Shown: one piece after another, positions 1-11,310 of the stretch
How positions within the stretch are numbered: the first letter of the stretch is position 1
Layout: every line of letters begins with the position of its first letter
Source of the DNA: Carnegiea gigantea
Taxonomy: Eukaryota > Streptophyta > Magnoliopsida > Caryophyllales > Cactaceae
Length of the DNA: 64,000 nucleotides
Assembly (NCBI GenBank): GCA_029747015.1
Contig: JAKOGI010000082.1
Span: forward strand, 708,501-772,500
Direction of reading: 5' to 3'
The notes under the pieces: generated by a model
What the model was told of the DNA's origin: nothing
Databases searched by the model: none
What the model saw: only the letters and a program-made list of their open reading frames with translations
Translations under genes and position numbers: made by a program

Positions 1-848
1 CAACGGGGAAAAAACTAATCCTAAAATCCCTAATTTTTTTTTCCCCTTTATGGAGACTATATGGAGAATCACATGGTTGGTGAATTCAGGGCTGGATTTG
101 ATTAATTCATGAACTAGGCTATGTGATTCTAGTTGCTGGAGGAGAGAGAGGGGCCAAAGAAACAGCCAGAGAAAATCTTGAAAGATAACAAAGAAGCCTG
201 AATTGTTAAAAATAGTTGTCATGGTTAAGGTGTCCAGATACATACGTATATAATCACATCTTTACTCTTTCGTTGTGTACGCACCTATACAGGCATATAT
301 ACATGTATATATCTATACAATAAAAGAGTTTTTTTAAAAAATAAAATAAAGTAAAATGTTACGGTAGATGAGTCATAGTTTGTTGACATATATGGCTAGT
401 TGCCTTAATATAAGGATACCCGTAAAACGGCTATTTAGAGAAAACAACAAAGAAAAGTTTCTCACTAATGAAGAGGCATCATATAGGCTAGCATAAAGAT
501 TTAATAAACACGTATAAGAAATCGAAGACAAATATTTACTAACAACTTAAGAAAAATTCTAACTAACCCAATATAATGCGTGCAAATAATCTGAATAATA
601 AAAGGTTAACGAAAGCAATAAAGGACACAGTAAATGAAATATAATGATGCAAATTAAATCTGCAAAATTACCTGGCAAGGCGTACTATATCCAGGGAAAA
701 TGACAGAAATCAAAGGGTTTTGGGAAAATACTGCAGAGCTGGTTGAAACTTGAAATGGAGGGCAAATGAGCAATGCTAATTTCACTCTCCTTGCTTTTCT
801 ATTCTACTAGATCAGTGCGTACAAGAAGGGCAGATAGATAGTGTGATG
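1..848. other. No recognisable gene
   Basis: AT-rich sequence with short, poorly coding open frames on both strands. No splice-compatible coding exon is recognised. It could be the 5' flank or a leader intron of a minus-strand gene lying left of the window, because an AACGG motif cluster follows directly, but no exon supports that. Confidence 0.3.
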
Positions 849-849
849 T

Positions 850-983
850 CAACGGTCTGATTTTTCACAGTGCACGAGCATTGTAAAGCACTAACGGTCC
901 CCGTTCACGGGGGCAACGGTCTGATTTGTCAAACGGCTCAAACTTTTCTTGGCAAAAATTTAAACGGTAAAAATTTAAACGGT
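850..983. promoter_or_regulatory. Cluster of AACGG (MSA-like / MYB-core) motifs
   Basis: AACGG occurs on the plus strand at about 851, 893, 915, 932, 963 and 978, and its complement CCGTT at about 901. That is seven copies in about 135 bp, where well under one is expected. Two copies lie in the same longer context, CAACGGTCTGATTT. AACGG is the core of the mitosis-specific activator element bound by MYB3R factors and is also a general R1R2R3/R2R3-MYB core. The target gene is not identified; it may lie to the left, outside the window. Promoter function is inference from motif density only. Confidence 0.45.
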
Positions 984-2117
984 TAATGGAAATTGCTGCT
1001 CAAATTACAGCTTTATACTTGTAGAATTATTTTCTCCCCCAAAAAAATATTGCAAAATTAAAAATTTAGAATACAGCGAGTAAAATCATGAATTTGTTTG
1101 ATGGTTGCAAAAAGACCTAATAAGGTTCTACGATAATTGTGTGTATCTAATTTTTCATACTTGAGGCTTCTTGTCATATATTTTCGGTAAGATTCCTTTG
1201 CCTATCACTAAAGATATGACGAGAGCACCCTTTCAACATCCACGCGCACTCACACACAACAATTTCCTATATGCTCCTACACATGATCTTATTGTCCATA
1301 TTTTCATATTTTTTATGCATGTATTTATCATATACTGGTTTTTTAATATATATCTATTGATGTGATTCTTAATCATATATGCTCTCAGATGTATGATATA
1401 GGTATTGCTTACACAGTACACGCCCGCAAAAGAAGATATGATGGGAACGTGTTGATGGGCTGAAGGCCCAAAGATGAGCATAGATGGATGGCACTGGGAA
1501 TTTCATGAGAGGAAGAAAATTTCAATGTTTAAAGAAAAGATGGGCTCAGAGTACTTGCGATGGGCCTTTGGATCTTTAGGCCCAATGTAACGCCTTTTGC
1601 TTTTCTTCTGGATTTGTCTCTTTGGTGTGAGTAAACTCTCCGGGTCAGTTATTTTTTTTTTTTTGTTTTTTGTTTTTTTTTGGGTTCGTGATTAAGGTTG
1701 GCATCCGCCCCTGCAGAAAATCTCAAATTTTTAGGCACATCTTCGGACACAGGCTATCAAAAATAGTTTTTTTTTTCAAAAAAATTTCAAAATCCACCGC
1801 ATATTTTCCGTGTTCGGTTTTTCTTTAAAACAAAAATAAAGTTTATGTGTTTTGATCAAACACACCATTTAATCTATAGATCCAAGTGTATAATATAAAT
1901 ATTGGCCGAAAGTAGACATCTATCTTATGTAGCCTCCGATAACGGGCATCTCTCGTCTCAAGTGCCATTGTTCCTCTTGGTGTTTCATAATTTGTGGCAA
2001 AAGTGGATTGCACCCCATACTTTGTTGAGGAATCATATGTAATCAGATCTATGTCATTTTCAAAATAGAAAGAACTTCGAAAATATTAGACAACAGGTCT
2101 CCTAATTTAGACTTGCG

Positions 2118-2118
<1 letters not shown>
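984..2118. other. No recognisable gene
   Basis: AT-rich intergenic sequence with poly-T runs near 1651-1680 and 1770. Two short overlapping open frames at 1171-1481 on opposite strands have no family resemblance and low-complexity composition. Nothing supportable is seen. Confidence 0.4.

Positions 2119-2166
<48 letters not shown>
2119..2166. repeat. Compound (TA)n(CA)n microsatellite
   Basis: About 15 TA units pass directly into about nine CA units, immediately left of a TRIM element. Confidence 0.9.
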
Positions 2167-2186
2167 TATAATTTGGTTCGATTATT

Positions 2187-2878
2187 GTGCAACGCCCCGA
2201 CCCCTCTGTGTATTGTAGATAATTACCAAGAATGATTTTAAGGATCCAAACTTAGCATTACAAATTACCACCAGTCTTTCCGTCATACTTTGTGCTCACT
2301 CGCACGCTACATGAGTAAACTTCCCAGGTGGTCGACCATCCCAAGACTTCTTTACAGCAAATATGTTTAGCTGTGGAATTATTAATTGTAGGCTGAAAAC
2401 AAAGATACGCATTTAATAACATAAGTAGTCATTTCAATTCTTTTAAATCATTCCTGCTATAACTTGGGATATTACATGCAAACCCCACCTGAAAAACTCA
2501 ACATCCTGTGACTCATCAATTGACTGACTTAGCTTATAAGTACTCTTGACCAGCTGCCCACTCCTACAATCTTCCCCCCACTAGGCAACTGCCCGGGACT
2601 CTCTGTCCACTAGCACATCACTAGCTAGTTTTGATATGATCTAAAATGTCCCGAGCCCTCTTCGGGACAATCACGACTTCATAAATGGATGATAAGCCCC
2701 ACAAATCACCACAAACATTTTCAGCGTGGGTCGTCCTTGCATATACACTACCTGAGAAAATTTTCAAGAGTTATTCACAGTAACACGTTTAACTGTAAAG
2801 TTCTTAAAAATGGGCTAAGATGTACATTGGTGATGTAAATAATCATTTCAATTAGGTCATCAATGTTTCGGGAATGTT
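2187..2878 (-). mobile_element. Cassandra-like TRIM retrotransposon with 5S rRNA-derived LTRs, degenerate
   Basis: Read on the minus strand, two LTR-like segments start TGTAACATTCCC (about 2878) and TGTAATATCCC (about 2475). The downstream one ends in GGGGCGTTGCACA (about 2187). They flank a ~95-bp internal part with a decayed tRNA-Met-type primer-binding site around 2543-2556. Inside the downstream LTR, positions 2318-2341 match the complement of the plant 5S rRNA C-box region (CTTCCCAGGTGGTC followed by ACCATCC). Around 2365 and 2788 there are TTTAACTGTaaAGTTCTT-type segments corresponding to the 5S A-box region. Carrying 5S-derived LTRs is the defining property of Cassandra TRIMs. LTR identity is low, so the copy is old, and no clean target duplication remains. 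The upstream LTR also holds a hairpin at 2647-2669 with arms TGTCCCGA and TCGGGACA. Confidence 0.65.
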
Positions 2879-3009
2879 ACTTTACGAGAAAAATTTGGAA
2901 CCTAGCACAACATCATAAGTGGGTGCCAATACGACATGTACCATTAGGTCAGCAATGTTTATAACAACTGACTAGGCAATATTGCCAAAGCCCTAATCCA
3001 ATAACCATT

Positions 3010-3718
3010 AAAAATGTAGCTTTTTTATTATGGAGTATTTGTAAAGGAAGAAACGAAATGGTTTTCCAAAATCAACATTTTAATCCCAGAAGAATTCTAA
3101 TTATTGCAAAAAAGGCCTTTGCAGAATGGGAAATCTGAACTTATATGTCGGAGGGTTCTGCTTTCAAGGGGGTTGGTCTTCCATGTTCCACCTCAAACTT
3201 TATTGTGAAGTGGAATACCCCCCCGCGATGATTCGTCAAACTCAATTTTGACGGTTTCCACATCCACAACTCTGCGGCGGGCGACTTCATCATCCATGAG
3301 CGGGGGGAGGGGGCAATTTAATTAAGGCAAGCACAACACCCCATGGAGATTCCTCAATCCTAGTTGCTGAAGCACGAGCACTTCGTGATGGATTACATGA
3401 GGCAGTAAAAAGCAGGATTCGAGCATTTGGTTGTTGAAGGTGATAACACTACGGTCATACAAGCAATCAAAGGGATGATATCTACGCCCTGGAAGATTAA
3501 TCTCATAGTGAGAGATATTTCACACCATCTGAACCAAATGTCACAGTTTACTCTATCACATAATTATCGTGAAGCTAATTTGACAACTTATTTGTTGGCT
3601 AAGTTGGGACACAAGTTACCATCATCCACTATGTGGGAGTCCCCACCGCCTACAAATCTCCAGGATATTTTGGGTGCTGATTTGATGGGGCGTGTTTTTA
3701 TGAGAAGAGACGATTAAT
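3010..3718 (+). mobile_element. LINE (L1-type) 3' fragment: RNase H-like domain, decayed
   Basis: The stretch around 3015-3140 translates in part to a LINE-type linker (LLWSICKGRNEMVFQNQ). It is followed by KLNFDGFHIHNSAAGDFI near 3240 and, from about 3427, an open frame of 96 codons with VVEGDNTTVIQAIKGM and YREANLTTYLLAKLGH. These are the hallmarks of the RVT_3 RNase H-like domain at the end of plant LINE ORF2. Stop codons interrupt the part before 3427, so the copy is dead. The frame ends in MGRVFMRRDD, close to the ending of the LINE at 45.9-48.3 kb (VGRTLVRRDA), so both belong to one broad clade. A T-rich, A-rich junction follows at about 3742-3757. Confidence 0.75.
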
Positions 3719-3756
3719 CTCCTTTTTACCACTTACCTTTGTTTTTTTTTTTAAAA

Positions 3757-3812
3757 AAGTCATTTCAATTCTTTACACCATTTCTACTGCACTTAGAGCA
3801 TTACAGATTGAA
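3757..3812. repeat. Short fragment resembling the Cassandra-like LTR
   Basis: The segment begins GTCATTTCAATTCTTT and ends near GAGCATTACA. It closely resembles 2434-2475 inside the TRIM at 2187-2878. It lies directly after the LINE fragment, so it may be a separated piece of a second copy. Confidence 0.35.
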
Positions 3813-5575
3813 ACCCTAATCATGGGTGCATCTAGCAATCATCGTAAAATAGGATAGTTATGCTATACCTAGTTTGGATCATAACCTATTAAAAACATGC
3901 ATAATATTGGAAGTTGTAAATAAACCCTGAGACAGCCTAATCCACATCTATTAGTAGGTATATTCCTGGGTGATTGAGTCATGATTCCAGAAACCAGGGA
4001 TTAGACCAACTATTAGGTACGGTTAATTCCTAAATCATTAATTCCTTAACAATGTAGTAGTTACGTTGACAGGAAAAATTTATGCAATTGGTTGGCCTGT
4101 CTCTGGACAATCATAAATAATTGCAACCGACTTCTTAAGTTGATGTCTGCCAGCTCAGCACTTGTTTTGCACGAAACTAAGGCAAAAAAACCAAACGCTT
4201 AATTTAATCATGTTTTTGTTTGACGTTACGTTTCAACCATGTAATATGTATACACCGAATACATTGAATTAGAGCAAGTTTACCCAAGGATGACTAAACA
4301 GTTTCAACAGTTCAACAACGACGTACGGATTAATTAATAATGGTCTAACCATGCAGATGATAAACGTGGTGTTAACGTCAACTTTGGAAATTAATATATA
4401 CACTGATGAATTGCATGAATATACATCATTGGACTATTTTAAGATAAAGTTTTAGTTAAATTAAATTAATATTAGTTGGCGATTGTTGTTCATCTTCAGT
4501 GCATGCCAAGTATGATCGCTACATACATACATATGGGTAAAGGATGAACGTCACCTTGCCTCAAAAATAGAAGGGATGAAAATGACTTATGTATTATTTT
4601 TTAACAGCCCTTCTTTTTAACTAGCGACAACATTTTTTTTCTTGTATGAAACTCATTCTGCGTAATCTAGGAAAATTTCGACGTAGCACAACTTTATTCG
4701 GTTACTCATGCGGGAAAAAAAAAAGAATAGACCAACACAGAGAGAGTTCGGAGGCAAAAAAAGGCAAGAAAAAAAGCACAATAAAATGGGAAGGAAAGTA
4801 ACTTTGTAGATCAGCAGAAGTCAATCTACAAAGCAGGCTAGAAGACCTATAGAGTCTGAAAAGGAGGAGGATCAATGGCAACTGATGAACTTGATGATAG
4901 TGAGCCTTGATTCATAAGAGGGCATGATTTGTATGAGGAGGCAGTGATTTTTAAGTTCCACAAATGGCGGTCGAAAGTTATTTTGGATCATAGATACTTG
5001 TGATTTGAAGTTATACATAGAAGTGGTAGGATTCTAGTATATTACAAAAGGCTTTTAACCTAACGAGCAGGTCAAATTTTATTTTATTAGCTTTTGGACT
5101 TCTGAATATATTATTTTGTACTAGTTTCATCGGAAACTTATTAATGATAAAAAAAAATAAGACCACAAATTTAAATACCACAATAATATCTGTAAAGATC
5201 ATATCTAGAATAAACAAAATCAAGCCCTTGGACTCGAATACTCGTCACAAGCTAGCTTTCCATATTTCCAAAATGAAGGATACATTTTCTAGGCCACAAA
5301 AAATTGGTTATTTAGATGTAAAATAATAAATATTTTGTTATATGACATTTCTTAACTGTCTTATTTTGATCTAGAAATCATATTACAATGTTTATCTATA
5401 ATTTACTATAAATTGCGCACATTATATGCTGTTGCAGATAGGATCAATCCTGTTAGGATGCTATTTAATACTTCATTGGTGTAACTGACGCATATTTAAT
5501 TTAAACTTAGCCATTTAAATTTAAGTGTAATTATTAAGAATTTGATAATTTCAAATTATAAAATACTTTATTTAG
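3813..5575. other. No recognisable gene
   Basis: AT-rich intergenic sequence. Short open frames at 5011-5326 overlap on opposite strands and are low-complexity. No splice-consistent exon, RNA gene or delimited repeat is seen. Confidence 0.4.
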
Positions 5576-6600
5576 GGTATGTTCTTTTCGTTGGAAAATA
5601 TGGGTGAAGTTAGTTAAGATTAAAGGACCTGTTCTATTTCGCGTTTTAGATAGATAGATAGATGTAAGGAGATGTAAGGAGCTGCAATAAACTGTAAAGA
5701 GCTGTAAGGAGTTGTAAGGAGATTTAAGGAGTTGTAAGAAAATGTAAGAAGATGTAAGGAGTTGTAAGGATGGATGTAAGGAGTTGTTAAATTGTTGAAG
5801 AGTTGTATAGTATAATTTGATTTACAATAAATATTTTGGATGAAAAATAATAATATAAAAATAATATACTTATTAAAAATAATTAATTAATTAAGTTAAT
5901 TGTACAACAATAAAATATATTAATCCCCATAAATTTGGTGAATAAAATTTCATCCAAGATTTTTTATATGAACATTAGTTTAATCGAATAAGCAAAGTAT
6001 AATCCAAAAAAAACTTTTTTGACAAAATTGAATACAACTCTTCAAATAAATTCCTATTTTAAGTAAATAATTTTAAATATAAATAAATATATGGTCATCT
6101 ATAATAATATATATTTCATGTCGAAATTCAAATATAATTTACGTCGTTATATTATATTTTATATTTATGTAAATGTTGTGTTCATAAGATATTTATAAAT
6201 TTTGTATACTGGTAGTATCATTAAAAAAATATACATACTTATGTAACTAAAATAAATAAATGTTATAGAAAATCTATGAGATGTAAGGAGATGTAAGGAG
6301 TTGTAAGAAGATATAAGAAATTGTAAGAAGTTATAAGTTCTTAACTAAATCCTAAAAAATACAAAATAGAACAGGGCCTAATAGAATTGGATTGAAATGG
6401 ATATTTGTTGTTGAAGTGGGTTTAAGTTGATTGAAATTGATTAAAATTAGTTGAATTTTTTACATAATGAGTAGAAGTTGATTAAAATAATAAAAAATAA
6501 GTTAAATTTGATTGAAATTCATTAAAATTAATTAAATTATATATTTTTTTATTAAAATCAATAAAATAAATTAAAATTAGTTGAAATTAATAAATTGAAA
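5576..6600. mobile_element. Fragment of the TTCTTTTCG-family MITE, interrupted by a second MITE
   Basis: At 5576 the sequence GGGTATGTTCTTTTCG followed by TGGGTGAAGTTAG matches the left end of the fold-back family seen at 9171 and 21901. After the inserted element (5625-6378) the TTGAAGTGGGTTTAAGTTGA-like internal sequence of the same family continues to about 6600. No right terminal inverted repeat is visible, so the right boundary is approximate. Confidence 0.5.
5625..6378 (+). mobile_element. PIF/Harbinger-like MITE, GTAAGGA family, copy 1
   Basis: The terminal inverted repeats are GGACCTGTTCTATTTCG on the left and, read inward from the right, GGCCCTGTTCTATTTTG. The flanks are AAA and TAA, one mismatch from a 3-bp TAA-type target duplication. 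Both subterminal arms carry a short direct repeat around GTAAGGAG(A/T)T. The AT-rich core (about 5950-6250) reappears inverted in the copy at 23771-24594. TIR form and 3-bp duplication suit Tourist-like elements of the PIF/Harbinger superfamily. It encodes no protein and was inserted into an older MITE. Confidence 0.7.
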
Positions 6601-6891
6601 TATATTACTGTAGATACAGGTGGTACCCCATTACACAAAAAATTGATTGTGATTACGACAAGCCTAAGCAGCTGGGACAACGTAGGCTCGTTCGCCGAGA
6701 CACAGAGCAGAGGACAGGATTTATAGGCTTAAAATATTTAAATAATCTCCACTATTCCAAAACACAAGTCCTCCCAGGAATTTTGGATTCAGAAGGAAAC
6801 AAAAAAAGGAAAAAAAAAACCCAGAAGAAGACCCCTCTATAATTTGATCTCACACACAATTCAACAAATTCCTCGGTTGACATTTCTCATC

Positions 6892-6930
<39 letters not shown>

Positions 6931-7789
6931 AATGAAGGTGGGAGAGTATCCACAAGTGGAGTGTGGATTTTGAACTTGAGTGTGGAACTTTTCTTTTACA
7001 ACTAATTATTAGATCTCCAAAATCTGAAATTCTAGTGTAAACGTTTCGTTTTTTTGGGTGCTTTCTGCTATTTGATGTTGCTCGAACTTCTGGGTTTCTT
7101 CAATCCATTTAGTATTCTCCAATCTTCCATTTTTTTAATTAAAAGTTGAGGGAAGAAGAGTTTTGTTGATCATGGGCTCTTTATTATTGACATGTTTTTT
7201 TGGTGATTGGAGCGCTGATTTGTTGATATTTTAACAAGGACTGTTTTGTCGTTGTCTATTGTGACTTCTCAATTTGGGATTCAGTCACGGGTTTGTTACC
7301 AATGATTGCTCTTGCGTTACTGTGATTAGAAAGTTCTTCTGAGAAACTGACTCATGAGATTTGTCTCTTATCTTCGGTCGTTGCTTCGGCTGTGATCATT
7401 GCGCTTTGTCTTATCCCAAGATTTACTGGGATTAGTGGGTTTCTTCTGTTGTTTGTGGTCAAAATCATGTTTTTGGGATTTTGGGCACTGTTTCTTCTAG
7501 ATTGTTCACTTATTTGTTCCCATTAGTGGACTGTGATTATTCCCAACTTTGAGTTTCTGGGAGATTTGCTTCCGAGTTGTGTTCTACTATGTAATTTTCT
7601 GGGTTAAAGCTATAAGCTTGAAGTGGTTGAACTTTGAATTGTTCGCCAATTGTTTGGCTGTTTGGCTTTGAATTGAGAGAAAGAGCTAAACTTTGATCAA
7701 TTTTCTTGGTTAATTTGGAGCTTCCAATCGCAAAAAGGAACCTTTCTTCTTCTTCTTCCAGAGTTGGTGTGTTTAGGCATCTCTCAGAG
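6601..7789 (+). promoter_or_regulatory. 5' flank and probable leader of the gene at 7790, with (GA)n tract
   Basis: A (GA)n microsatellite at about 6895-6927 is followed by ~860 bp of T-rich sequence before the start codon. A strong 3' splice site (TTCTTCTTCTTCCAG, ending near 7762) lies 28 bp before the ATG. This suggests a leader intron ending there, with an untranslated first exon near 6900-7020. The donor is not determined. Confidence 0.4.
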
Positions 7790-10700
7790 ATGGCATTTTC
7801 CAGGTTTCAATGGTGGACCATGCCATTTTGGGGTGGGAAGGAGGAGAAAAGAACTGCCTTTAATGGGTCTTTATCGCATTCCTTATCTGATTATGGATGT
7901 GGGTTTGGTAAATGGGAACCTGACACTGTGAAATTCCCATTAAAGGGGACAAGGGTAGCCTCATCCTCTTCAAGGAGGATTAAGAAGAAATGGCATAGCA
8001 GGGAAGAGAGGAAGGTTGATAGGGCTAGGGAGCATGATGCTGTTGTGGTTCCAGCTGATGGGGTTTGCTTATCCGGCTCCGATTCCGATGACTCGGATTG
8101 GTCCATAGGGTGGCTGGAGCCTCATGGCCCTGATTTCTTGAGTGATGATGTGACTGATGATAGCTTTGCAGTCTTGGTTCACTGCTACAAAAATGACAGG
8201 AGGGGTATAGTTGAGGGGACTAACAGCCAGCTTCTGAATGCTGTCCATAATCTCACATATGAGCACTTGAATGGTATGTGCTGTTCTTCCACCATTGTTT
8301 TGTGCTCTTGTAATCTTTAGTATCTTGAATTGAATACTTGTTGTGAAGTTGAAGCCAAATAATGGTTGTTTAGTTTAGTCTTAACAAAGGAACATTTCCG
8401 CTGACCCTTGTGGAGCCCGCCGTAGGCGGAGCCTTCTGTGGTGGGTAGGCTCTTCGATTTAGTCTGTACAGGTACAAGGTTTACCTGCCGATGCTGTGGA
8501 AACGGCTTGGATCACTTCGTCAGTCTGCAAAGACATGTCTTTGTTTTGCACTTGGAGGACTCAGATTCACTTGATGAACTTGTATCCTATTGAATTGTAC
8601 TTTGTTAGTTGCAAGTCTCATTGCTGTCTTCATGTTGTGATGTGGTCCTTATGTAAATCTCAATATGCTCATTTAGCCAGTGTTTTCTTGTGATTGCTGC
8701 TTTCTCACATGGTACATGCTTTTAGATTTCATGCATTCCCATAGATGATCAAATGCCATAAAGGCATCTAAAACTTTTGGTGGTTGTTCACGTAAAGCAC
8801 ACTGGCCAGTTCCTCATTTTCTGCTCGCCTCCCTTTGTTTCCCTCCAGTGACATGATTAGGAGTATATCGTTGTATTCACAGCTCTGGAGAGGTCTATAA
8901 TGTTGTTACAGACAAGTTTTCATATTGGAAAAGCAGCAATATGCCAATATCCTATGCTGCAGCATCCTGTGTAGTATGGTAGCTTGTGAACAATATTGAC
9001 AACTGGAGTTACTGTTTGGTGTGGTTATCTTTCCCTGTTTGGATTAGTATTGTCTTATAGATTAGGAACAGAGTTGCTTTCACAATATCTGTGTTACTCA
9101 GAAATCTAACAATCTAACACTTGATTTTCTCGAAGTACAAGTGTCCAGTGGTTGAGAAACTGGCAATTAAGGACCTGTTCTTTTCGTGGGTCAATTCACA
9201 TTTATCAACTTCAATCCATTTTAACCTACTTCAACCTATTTCAACCCACGTGAAAAAAAAATACCAACTTGAACCCACTTCAACCTACCTCAACCTACTT
9301 CAACCCACTTCAACCCACCCCCTTCATAATTTTAATAATTTGTAAAGTATCATATGGGATTTAGGGCCTGTTGTTTTCGTAAGTACATTGGGTGGGAAAA
9401 AAGGTAAAGTCAGTTGAAGTAGGTTGAAGTTGGTATTTTTTTTTTTGAGGTGGGTTGAAATAGGTTGAATTAGATTGAAGTGGGTTAATATAGGTTGAAG
9501 TGCATTGAAGTTGGTATATTTTGTATGTGGTGGATTGAAATGGGTTAAAATAATGAGAATGTAACTAATGTGTGATAATTTATGAAGTTATCGAAATTTT
9601 GTGAAATTTTTGTTCATTCTTTTTTATTTTTTATTGTTTATTGTTTATTGTTTATTGTTTATTGTTTATTTTTTATTTTTTATTTTTTTACTTTTTACTT
9701 TTTATTTTTTTATTTTTTTACTTTTTACATTTTATTTTTTTATTTTTTTATTTTTCCTTTTTTATTTTTCATTTTTTATTTTTCATTTTTTATTTTTTAT
9801 TTTTTATTTTGTATTTTTTATGTTGTTTGTTTTATTTTTTACTTTTTATTTTTTACTTTTTATTTTTTATTTTTATTTTTTGAATAAAAAATTAAAAATT
9901 AAAAATTAAAAAAATAATAAATTACAAAATAATAAATTAAAAAAATAAAAAATAAGAACCAAGAAATTTAAAAAAATAAAAAATAAAAAATAAAAAATAA
10001 AAAATAAAAAATAAAAAATGAAAAATGAAAAGTGAAAAATGAAAAATGAAAAATAAAAAAATAAAAAAATAAAAAAATGAAAATGAAAAATGAAAAATGA
10101 AAAATAACAAAATAACAAAATAAAAATGAAAAATGAAAAATAAAAAATTTAAAAATTAAAAATTAAAAATTAAAAAATTAAAAATTAAAAAATAAAAAAT
10201 AAAAAAGAATAAACAAATATTTCACAAAATTTCGATATTTACATTCTTATTATTTTAACCCACTTCAACCCACCACATAAAAAATATACCAATTTCAACC
10301 AACATCAACCTACTTCAACCTATTTCAACCCACCTTAAAAAATACCAATTTCAACCCACCTCAACCCACCTTAATCTACTTCAACCTACTTTACCCTTTT
10401 ACCCACTCTATTTACCCACGAAAAGAACAGGCTCTAAGTCTGGATTTTTATATGTTAGAGACACAGTATTATCAGAAAATGGTGTAGTCCAATACTCCAA
10501 CACGGGGATCGCCAGTAACATCGTCGCAGCATGTTAGGACTTGGAGAATTTGATATTCTTCGTGTTCAAATGGGACCATTCTCAACTAAAATATCTCGTA
10601 CAGGGGGGATGATAAGTATGAAACTGTCCTGGAATCTAGGATTGGAGTCTCATCTTTATTTTGAAGTGTCAAGTCACCATGTCATCTTGTTGCTGGATGT

Positions 10701-11310
10701 TTGAGCATCCGATCTAACAACGCCAAGTGACGAGATGTGAGCAGGGCTTGCTCATCAAAGGTACTGGATAGTAGGTTCAAGAAATTTTGGTGATTTGACA
10801 GCAGTCACAGTCACAGCTTTGTCAAGAAAGGTTCTACAGTTTGCAGTTCCTTGAAAAAGAGGGAGGCTGTTTGTCTGAGGTTTATTATAGAATTTCTTGG
10901 AGATCTTATTCTAAGGATGCCGGAGGGAATAAGAATCTTAGATCAGTAGTATTTCTTGCCCTCATTAACATGTGGAGGTGGAGTTTAGGATACCTTAGTG
11001 CCCATCAATCTACCTCGTCAGGGAAGCCATAAAGTAGCTTGATATAGCATTGTTTGTTTCTGTTATGTATGTCATGAGTTCTGGGGTTCATTGTCTACTT
11101 CCATTAATTTTTCATATCATTTTTTTTGTTTCACTTTTCTTTGAGATTTGACATTGGCTTTTTTGTAATCACTCAGCTTTGTGATGTATTCATAATTTCT
11201 TTTATGGCCTAAGCTTCCATGTGTGCCTGATAATTCTGTGCCATCATTGAATATTTGCAGAAGGGAAGAACCTGATGGAACAGAGGCTATCTTCGCTGCA
11301 AAACTTCTGA
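7790..11310 (+). CDS. Uncharacterised plant protein, two coding exons, 177 aa
   Basis: Exon 1 is 7790-8273 (donor G|GTATGT) and exon 2 is 11261-11310 (acceptor TTTGCAG|AA). The phase-1 junction joins EHLN to EGKNLMEQ and gives 177 codons ending in LSSLQNF and a TGA stop. The ATG at 7790 is the first in frame. The protein begins MAFSRFQWWTMPFWGGKEEK, has a basic stretch (SSSRRIKKKWHSREERK, about residues 63-80) and an acidic Ser/Asp block with SDDSDWSIGWLEPHGPDF (about 98-115). I recall this kind of sequence, with the EGK-MEQ-LSSLQ ending, from small uncharacterised plant proteins. No domain or biochemical role is known to me, and no membrane segment or signal peptide is evident. The 2,987-bp intron contains a 1.26-kb MITE. 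If the intron were retained, translation would stop after a further dozen codons at about 8318. Function is unknown; the gene model is fairly secure. Confidence 0.72.
9171..10434 (+). mobile_element. Fold-back PIF/Harbinger-like MITE inside an intron, copy 1
   Basis: The ends are GGACCTGTTCTTTTCGTGGG and, read inward from the right, GAGCCTGTTCTTTTCGTGGG. Both flanks are TAA (9168-9170 and 10435-10437), a 3-bp target duplication typical of PIF/Harbinger. The arms consist of repeated CTACTTCAACC / GGTTGAAGTAGG units. The centre is a ~280-bp T-rich tract of TTTTATTTT-like units (about 9600-9880) followed by its A-rich counterpart (about 9890-10210), so the single strand could form a very long hairpin. 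A second internal left end (GGGCCTGTTGTTTTCG, about 9364) makes the left side double. It codes for nothing; long Phe/Tyr/Ile open frames here are translations of the T-rich tract. Confidence 0.82.

Noticed and set aside
9582..10118. Phe/Tyr/Leu-rich open frames of 70-102 codons on both strands
   Set aside because: They are translations of the TTTTATTTT / AAAATAAAA tract inside a MITE; composition is extreme and several frames are open at once.
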